A program made the position numbers and the translations under genes. 64,000 bases of DNA from Acanthosoma haemorrhoidale (lineage: Eukaryota > Arthropoda > Insecta > Hemiptera > Acanthosomatidae): assembly GCA_930367205.1 (NCBI GenBank), contig OV884015.1:75779341-75843340 (forward strand). Reading direction: 5' to 3'. Positions 57,290 to 64,000 of this stretch are shown in pieces (position 1 is the first letter of the stretch; each line of letters opens with the position of its first letter). The notes under the pieces were generated by a model. The model was given only the letters and a program-made list of their open reading frames with translations. It ran no database searches and had not been told where the DNA came from.

Positions 57290-59973
57290 GTGGATCCTTC
57301 CGACTTCTTATCCATTCTCCTTTGGAATGCGAATGGTGTTCGCACCCACACTAACGAACTGACAGCACTACTCCACGACAAGAACATCGACGTAGCTCTC
57401 ATTACTGAAACAAGACTTACTAGCAAACGACCATTTACGATTCGACAGTACCATACTTACCGAACTGATCACCCAGATGGAAGAGCTCATGCAGGTACCG
57501 CTGTCATTGTTCATAATGCCATTTCTCATCACATAGTTCCTTTGGTAGCACATGATTTCCTTCAGTCCACTGCAGTGTCAATCAGCACCTTCCCTTTCCC
57601 CCTTACTCTAGCATCAGTGTACTGCCCTCCCAATAAATCCATTTCCAATTCATCTCCTTTCTAGACTCCATAGGACATTGTTTCCTTGTGGGTGGGGACT
57701 TTAATGCAAAGCACCAACACTGGGGGTCAAGATCCACGAATACACGCGGACGTGCTTTGCTGTCTGCACTCACACGGAACCATTGCTCCACGATCTCACC
57801 TGACACAGCCACCTATTGGCCATCAGATCCCAACCGAAATCCAGATCTCCTAGACTTCTTCTTCTACAATAGTTTAGGAACACTAAACTATTCACTCAAG
57901 CGCCTCGATGACCTCTCCTCCGATCATAGCCCTTTATTATTAACCATTTCCCTAAAACCAATTCACAAACTATCTCCTCCTTCATTTATTAGGGGCCTAG
58001 TCGATTGGGACCACTTCCGTCAGCTTCTTACAGAGTCCGTAAACCTCAAATTATCCCTGAAAACATCCCAAGACCTAGACGATGCAGTGCATTCTTTCAC
58101 TACTCTGGTCCAGAGGTCGGCTTGGGAGGCATCGTCACCCCATCGTCACCCAAAAATTCATAATCATAATAGTTTACCTCAGCATCTCAAAGATCTAATC
58201 CTATCCAAACGCCGCTCCAGAACAGTGTGGCAAAGATCCCGGCATCCTGCCGATCGCCGCTCGTACAATCAGTACTGCCGATTGGTAAAGCGGCGATTGG
58301 CATCCTTCCGTTCCGATTCTTTCAATTCCTACCTCTCCTCTCTGTCTACCAGGGATAACTCCTTGTGGAATGTAACCAAAAACATACTAAAGTATCAACC
58401 TGTTTCACATCCGCTCCGTCGTGATGATGGGTCCTGGGCGGCTTCGGATGGGGATAGGTCGGAGGAATTTGCTCTGCATCTTACCCATACTTTCACACCT
58501 AACCTTTCTCACCAAAGCCATACTCACAGCACAACTGTGGAAGATTTCCTCACTTCACCTATTCCTCTCTCTCTTCCACCAAAAGCCGTTAATCCCTCTG
58601 AGGTCAAATACCTTTTGAAAAACTTACCTTACCGAAAATCCCCTGGATATGATCTCCTTACTCCTCAAATTCTCAAACAACTTCCTCCTAAAGCCATAAT
58701 CTTCCTAACCTATATATATAATTGCATTATCCGAACGACGCACTTCCCACTCCTCTGGAAACATTCCATTATTGTCCTATTCGCCAAACCCGGTAAACCA
58801 CCCAATGACGCCTCATCTTACCGTCCAATAAGCCTACTCCCTATCCTCTCAAAAATATTTGAGAAACTTCTACTAAAACGTCTGCTTCCAATTATTGAAT
58901 CCAAAAACCTTTTTCCTACACACCAATTTGGTTTCCGCCAACGGCATTCCACTGCTCAACAAGGACTTCGCGTTGTTGATCACATCTCCTCAGCCCTTGA
59001 AACCAAACAGTATTGCACTGCTGCCTTTTTTGATATAGCTCAAGCTTTTGACAGGGTTTGGCACGCAGGTTTACTCTACAAGCTCAAAAGATATTTACCA
59101 CAGACCCTTTTCCTAATCCTACAGTCCTACCTTTCAAACCGCTTCTTCCACGTCCGCTGTGGTTTAGAATATTCAAACTACTATCCTATAAATGCAGGAG
59201 TTCCACAGGGCAGTGTCCTGGGCCCCATCCTCTACAACCTATACACCGCTGATGTCCCCTCTACTCCCAATACCTTCTTGGCCACATTTGCAGATGACAC
59301 TGCAGTCTTGTCATCTAACCCAGACCCCGACATAGCATCCCATAACCTTCAAAAACACCTTGACGAGATCGATTATTGGTGCAACCAATGGCGGATCAAA
59401 GTTAATAAAGCAAAATGTTCCCACATTACCTTCACCCTTTGTCGCAATTCTTGTCCACTAGTTTATTTTAATTCTATTCCTCTCCCTGTATCCGAGACAG
59501 TACGGTATTTAGGCTTCCATCTCGATAAACGACTGACCTGGAACCCACATACGAGACTAAAAAGACAAGAACTAAACAGAGGCTTTGGACAACTATACAG
59601 ACTACTTCAAAGGACATCCCATCTCTCAATAGAAAATAAACTACTAATCTACAAAGTTATACTTAAACCAATCTGGACATACGGAATAGAGCTATGGGGG
59701 ACAGCAAAAAAGTCGAACATCAAGCGTATCCAATCCTTTCAATCAAAAGTCCTGAGAACAATAGTAAATGCCCCTTATTATGTCAGCAACAAAACCCTTC
59801 ATAACGACTTTAATATACCCTACATTCTAGAACTCATCCCTTCCAAGTTTACGAAATTCCACAGTAGCCTTTCCAACCACCCTAATCCTGTAGCACAGTC
59901 ACTGCACTGCGTCACTCATCCCTATAATTCTCCTCGGAGACTGAAACGGCAGTGGCCTCGTGACCTGCTATAA
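57290..59973 (+). pseudogene. ORF2 (endonuclease and reverse transcriptase) of the full-length Jockey LINE
   Basis: It starts at the base after the ORF1 TAA with GTG, probably a mutated ATG. The endonuclease has LLWNANG, ALITETRL, GGDFNAKHQHWGS and SSDHSPLLL, the catalytic N, E, D/N and SDH residues of APE-type LINE nucleases. A one-base frameshift near 57,640-57,660 splits it; the rest is open for 761 codons. RT shows YRPISLLPILSKIFEKLL, FGFRQRHSTAQQ, AAFFDIAQAFDRVWH (motif A), GVPQGSVLGPILYN and FADDTAVLS. The C-terminal part contains LGFHLDKRLTWNPHT and TYGIELWG. No RNase H is present. Length (~894 codons) fits Jockey ORF2. Confidence 0.94.
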
Positions 59974-60144
59974 TCAAGTGACAGTGGGAGTCCTGGCAAT
60001 GGCCAGTTTCTCCAATCATGTCCTGAATGAATGAGCGAGTGAATGATGAAATGTAAATATGGTATGAATGATCGTATATCTTAATTACTTATTGCCTAGC
60101 AAGGCAGATTGTAATTTTAGCACAATAAAGGAATTATATATATA
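59974..60144 (+). other. 3' UTR of the full-length LINE, shortened
   Basis: After the stop the sequence goes from ATCATGTCCTGA straight to ATGAATGAGCGAGTG. In the copy at 29.1 kb about 150 bp of GC-rich sequence lie between these points. It ends GCACAATAAAGGAATTATAT and a TA repeat, without poly(A). Confidence 0.85.
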
Positions 60145-60156
60145 TAATTGCTCTAA

Positions 60157-61340
60157 AGCGTTTGACTATGTTGATCATCATATAATACTAGGACGTCTGA
60201 TCGAGCATATAGAAATTTAAAGTGTAGTATCTGTTCTAATCAGCTTAATCTCTGGTACGACTCCCATCGGGGGTCCAGAAGATTAAACTGATTTTTGGGG
60301 GAGTGCTAGGGGCTTGCTCCACCTCTGTCGCGGGTGGACCCGGTATTGCAGTACCTCCGGGAACGGCCCATATAAATGAAATCACTGACTCATTATTATT
60401 ATTTACTCGAGCACGACATAATGGTGTCCTATCTCGCAGGCAGAACTTTCTCTGTGCGAATAGGAACAGTCTCTACCACCAGATGAAACTTCATCATCGG
60501 ATTATCCCAAGGGTTGGTGCTGGGACCCCTACTCTTCAACATATACACAGCGCACAAAGTAAGAGAATCATACCCCAACTGTGAGGGGGCGGCGTATGAA
60601 GACGACATCGGAGTCTACAGCACCAGCCTCATCCCAGCGAAAGCACTAAAGGCTGGAAAGGACGCCAGCCAGGTAATCGTTGACAGACTACGAGCCATCA
60701 ACATCCAGGTGAACCCGGCCAAGACACAAGGGATCGTTTTCTCGTTCCAGCACGGGAAAAGAAATCTCCCAACAGTTTCAACATAGACGGGACTGACTGC
60801 AATCTCGTCAATAACATATGATACCTAGGAATCAACCTAGGCAGGCATATGGCGTTCGGCACGCATCTACAGAATAAACTGAAAAGACTTACTACTCTCT
60901 CCGGCACCTCATCTCCATCCCGGCTATATCCCTGAGGCTGAAACTGCTGATATATCAGAGCGTCCTGAGGCCAGCACTGCTGTTTGGAACTCCGCTTTTC
61001 TGGTTTCTCCACACCAGAACCAAAACTAGACTCCAGAGCTTCCAAAGCAAGATTCTGTGCTCGGCACTGTGGCACACCCCTTTCCGAGAGATGAAGGCTC
61101 CCGACATTCATAAAAAGTTTGAGGTCCCCACCATCACAGAAGCCATAAGAAGACGACACATAAAGTTCAATGAAGCACTGCCAGAATCCTATTTTCCGTG
61201 ACCTCCACAACCCCCACCACTACCAGCTAGGTGGCAACTCTGTAGGTCTGGAAAAGCAGACAAGATGGTAGACATTACGGTCCTTGGACAATCAACAAGC
61301 ACCTGACGGCCACACCTCAATAAAGTTATTGGGGCATTTG
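60157..61340 (+). pseudogene. Older Jockey-like LINE ORF2 remnant, split by the full-length LINE
   Basis: Immediately after the target duplication the frame reads SKAFDYVDHHIILGRL (RT motif A). Later frames give YEDDIGVYS where FADD is usual, VNPAKTQGIVFSFQHGKR, LGINLGRH and RRRHIKFNEAL across several stops and shifts. The 3' UTR (to about 61,325) ends CACACCTCAATAAAGTT. The codons for motif A span the duplication, so the upstream remainder lies before 55,674. It is related to the LINEs at 32.4-35.8 and 62.2-63.3 kb. Confidence 0.85.
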
Positions 61341-62155
61341 TTAAATTTTTCATAAACGCAATATGTTTGGGTCAGCTGGGAAAATGTCTGAATTCCTAGA
61401 AGAGTATATAGCCAATTTACGTAAGCTAATTGACGAAAGACAATTTTTCCATACCTTTTTACTTGGGATCAGAAACTAAAAATGTTATCAGTAGGCAAGT
61501 CTTTCTGATGAGAGATGGCTAGTAAGGTTAATGTGTCGTGACAGATCCAGCCAGAATCCATAAAGGCGACTGGACAAATGAGCAGTCCAGTGAAGTTCGG
61601 GCACCATATTGTCCAGCACGCCCTCGTTCCAATGCAACTGTCATTAAAAGAAGATTTACTCTGCCGGTCGTTTGGGATCTGCTTTGTTTGTCCACCAGTT
61701 GGCCAAGTTGCGAATCGGCCTACAGCACTGTGTTAACTGTCAGAGCTGATTTGTAGGAGATCTCTATCTCTACATTACAAATTATCCTTTGTTCACAGAA
61801 TACAATAAAGTAATCCCTTAACATTTGCGAGGGCTTTTCTAGGAAATCCAAGAATTTTGAATTTGCGAATGCTGAGTCTATCATCCTATGTAAATAAATA
61901 GAGGGGTTACGTTTTATGATGGTTCAGTTATACAGTTATCTTTTTCTCATAGATGGTAAAAAATAACGTGTTATCTGTCATTGTTTGGCTCATTGTTCGT
62001 GTACCTTATGAAGTTCAAAATGTGAGTTCTCGCGGCCTTGAGTTTCCTCTTAAACTTCAAAATTCGAACAAGAAATTGGGCATATTAACTTCTGAAACCC
62101 TCACTTATACTCATTAAATAAGTTTAGTTAATGTCACTAAATACAGTAATACAGC
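61341..62155. other. AT-rich stretch, nothing recognised
   Basis: Short frames only (for example 61,538-61,756) with no motif. It separates two related LINE remnants. Confidence 0.4.
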
Positions 62156-62159
62156 AATG

Positions 62160-63303
62160 TAAAAATGCTAGGCACCACGTCCACGACCCGAAGAAAATAC
62201 ACTGCCGGTGTCCCCCAAGGATCAGTGCTAGGCCCCCTGCTGTTCAACATCTACACCGCCCACATCGTAGGAGCCTCGTACCCTAACTGCGAGGTATCGG
62301 CGTAAGCAGACGGCATAGGTGTCTACAGCCCTAGCATCAATCCCACCAGAGCCCTGAAATTTGCTGAGAGCGCCAGTCAACACATTGCTGAGAAACTCGA
62401 CGCCGTCAACATCAAAGTCAACCCGGCCAAGATGCAAGGAATTATATTCAGCTATAAATCCGGAAGAAAGAAGCTCCCGAAATCCTTCATCTTAGACGGC
62501 AAAGAGTGCCCTGTGAGCAACAAGCTATGCTACCTTGGGATTACCCTCGGTAGACACTTGTCGTTAACAATTCATCTCAGTAAGAAGTTAAAGAGTGTTA
62601 GGAAAAAGTTCCAAAGCCTAGGACACCTACTTCACAGCCCGGCTTTATCAGTACGCCTCAAGCTGCTGATTTACCAGAGCGTCCTGAGACCTGCATTGAT
62701 GTACGGGACCCCACTATTCAAGTATCTAACTCCTAACACTCTAAAAACGCTCCAGCATTTCCAGAACAGAGTTCTCCGCATCTCCCTCAAACATACCCCG
62801 TTCGAACGAATGAAGGCAGACGAGATCCACGAATAATTTGAAGTGCTTACCATCCAAAATTTTATCAAGAGACGACACATCAAATTTTTAGATTCACTTC
62901 GACACTGCCACAACCCACTATTCTATATTCTATATTCTCCGACCTTCAACCACCACCAATGCCCGTCCGATGTAAGCACTACTGGACCACCGAAGCCTGG
63001 AGACAGATAGACCTCATAGAACCCGAGCCCCCTGACGGGGACTGAACAATGATTCACGCCTAGCCGAGAGCTCGAGGTCGACTCCCGGCCGAATCAACCG
63101 AAGCAATATGACCCCTTCTACCTGCTCAGGGTAGGTCGATCTTCCGGCCGATAGGCCGACTCACTGCAGCCCCCTACAGGGGCCGTGGCCTGGGATGCTT
63201 CCTTCAAATGGGACTCCCTTTAGTGAAAGGCACCCATCAATCCAAAATAATTTTCCCACATCCTATTTTTATAAGTTTGAGAGCTATGAAAAAAGAAAAA
63301 AAA
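62160..63303 (+). pseudogene. 5'-truncated Jockey-like LINE remnant with 3' end
   Basis: From 62,200 the frame reads AGVPQGSVLGPLLFNIYTAH (RT motif B). The catalytic box is altered, with a stop followed by ADGIGVYS. 62,432-62,836 is open: GIIFSYKSGRKKLP, LCYLGITLGRHLSL, LKLLIYQSVLRPALMYG and a FERMKADEIHE end. After one stop it continues with IKRRHIKFLDSLRHCHNP. A 3' UTR follows with GGGCCGTGGCCTGGGATGC and AAAGGCACCCATCAA, and an A-rich end at about 63,282-63,303. It is the same family as the remnant at 60.2-61.3 kb. Confidence 0.85.
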
Positions 63304-64000
63304 AGTGGGTGCGTAAAAAGTAAAAATACAATAATGCAGCAGTGTAAGCAGATAAATGGATTTCAATCCGAAATAAGTTATTCAAATAATTAAAAAGACG
63401 AAAAACGATCACAAAATTAATTAAAGGACCTCTGATTTATAGACTCTACCCTTGATTGTTGGACAGTAAAATTATTTGTCCTAAATCTAACTCGAATAGA
63501 ATCAGTTGTGATATGCTTGCTTGAATTTGTTCCTAAACATTCACGTAATTAAATTGGCATTGAAACGTGTGCCGTTGAAAAAGCTTCCAAGCGAACTTTA
63601 CTTTTGAATAACCGTTGATAGATAAAATCTTCACCCTAGATACCGGCGGAGTTTTAAATGAAAAAAAAAAGAAAGTGGAGTGCACCATCAATAGTTGCAG
63701 ATAGTTGGGATAGAAGTTAGCAATCGTCGGGAAGTTCAGGCTCCTCTAGGGGGGAGTATTGGAATTTTATGTAGAGCTCCATGATAATTTTGATCAAAAG
63801 TTGTCGTCAGTTACATGGTGAATACTTTAATATATTTCAAATATTCTCAAGTGCTACAAAATTACATGACATAATGAATTAAATTATTATGTATTATGCT
63901 AATGTTAATGTGAGTAATCGACCAAAAGGAGAGTTCTTACATACAACAGTTAAATTACTGACTAATTTATTATTTATTTTGCATTTTATTCTCTTTATCT
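63304..64000. other. AT-rich stretch to window end, nothing recognised
   Basis: No frame, repeat or RNA gene was identified. Confidence 0.4.

Larger units (their letters stand above)
55686..60144 (+). mobile_element. Full-length Jockey-clade LINE
   Basis: 4,459 bp between perfect 12-bp duplications: a 284-bp 5' UTR with a tRNA-like segment, ORF1 (gag-like), ORF2 (APE endonuclease plus RT), a short 3' UTR and a TA-rich end without poly(A). Three lesions are seen: a TAG inside ORF1 (56,948-56,950), GTG at the ORF2 start position (57,290) and a one-base frameshift near 57,650. The 3' UTR lacks a ~150-bp block present in the copies at 11.2 and 29.1 kb. Fragments of the same family lie at 9.45, 11.2, 29.0-30.2 and 51.9-52.3 kb. 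Confidence 0.95.
55674..60156 (+). repeat. 12-bp target site duplication of the full-length LINE
   Basis: TAATTGCTCTAA at 55,674-55,685 and 60,145-60,156 flanks the LINE exactly. It defines both ends of the insertion. Confidence 0.92.

Noticed and set aside
1..64000. CRISPR arrays, bacterial operons, rRNA genes
   Set aside because: No regularly spaced short repeats, ribosome-binding sites or rRNA-like sequence; the window is a eukaryotic nuclear sequence.

Overview
The window is AT-rich nuclear DNA of an arthropod, most likely an insect. No host gene can be named with confidence. I infer the host group from the transposons: an env-bearing errantivirus-type LTR element with a lysine-tRNA primer site, Jockey-clade LINEs, an I/LOA-like LINE with an (AAT)n tail, and degraded Ty3/Gypsy elements. 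A species cannot be read from the sequence. Roughly half of the 64 kb can be assigned to mobile elements. The rest is AT-rich, intergenic or intronic, with short shadow reading frames.

Layout. 1-18.6 kb is mostly non-coding. It holds a 70-bp direct repeat, a promoter-like cluster near 0.7 kb, a 224/341-bp tandem array (2.1-3.0 kb), a possible small secreted-protein ORF (3.07-3.30 kb, minus), scraps of LINE 3' ends and one old reverse transcriptase (RT) remnant (12.6-13.2 kb, minus). 18,619-25,763 is a complete errantivirus-like provirus on the minus strand with 229-bp LTRs differing at 2 sites: LTR, tRNA-Lys primer site, gag, -1 frameshift heptamer, pol, env, LTR. 25.8-28.35 kb is a second, heavily decayed Gypsy pol (minus). 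28.4-30.4 kb is the 5' LTR and gag start of a third Gypsy family (minus), split by a 5'-truncated Jockey element with an 11-bp target duplication.

31.4-38.3 kb is a string of decayed LINE remnants. 40.5-43.4 kb is a plus-strand Gypsy pol and 3' LTR of the third family, interrupted by a 694-bp solo LTR whose removal restores the frame. 43.4-51.9 kb is nearly empty. 51.9-63.3 kb is again dense: LINE 3' scraps, an I/LOA-type LINE end, a Gypsy RT/RNase H fragment, then a full-length 4.46-kb Jockey element (55,686-60,144) with a 12-bp target duplication, sitting inside an older LINE remnant.

How the parts fit. The provirus has all cis signals and intact gag and env frames, but pol has one nonsense codon and the integrase lacks its expected catalytic glutamate (Asn at D-X35-N). 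This copy should therefore be non-autonomous for integration, although its LTRs say it inserted recently. The two LTR copies of the third Gypsy family differ by a 71-bp GT...AG segment that looks like an intron present in one copy and precisely absent in the other. That segment, the in-frame 12-residue minisatellite inside the provirus pol, and the tRNA-like 5' leader of the full-length Jockey element are the most unusual observations. Nothing here looks like a new multi-gene cellular system.
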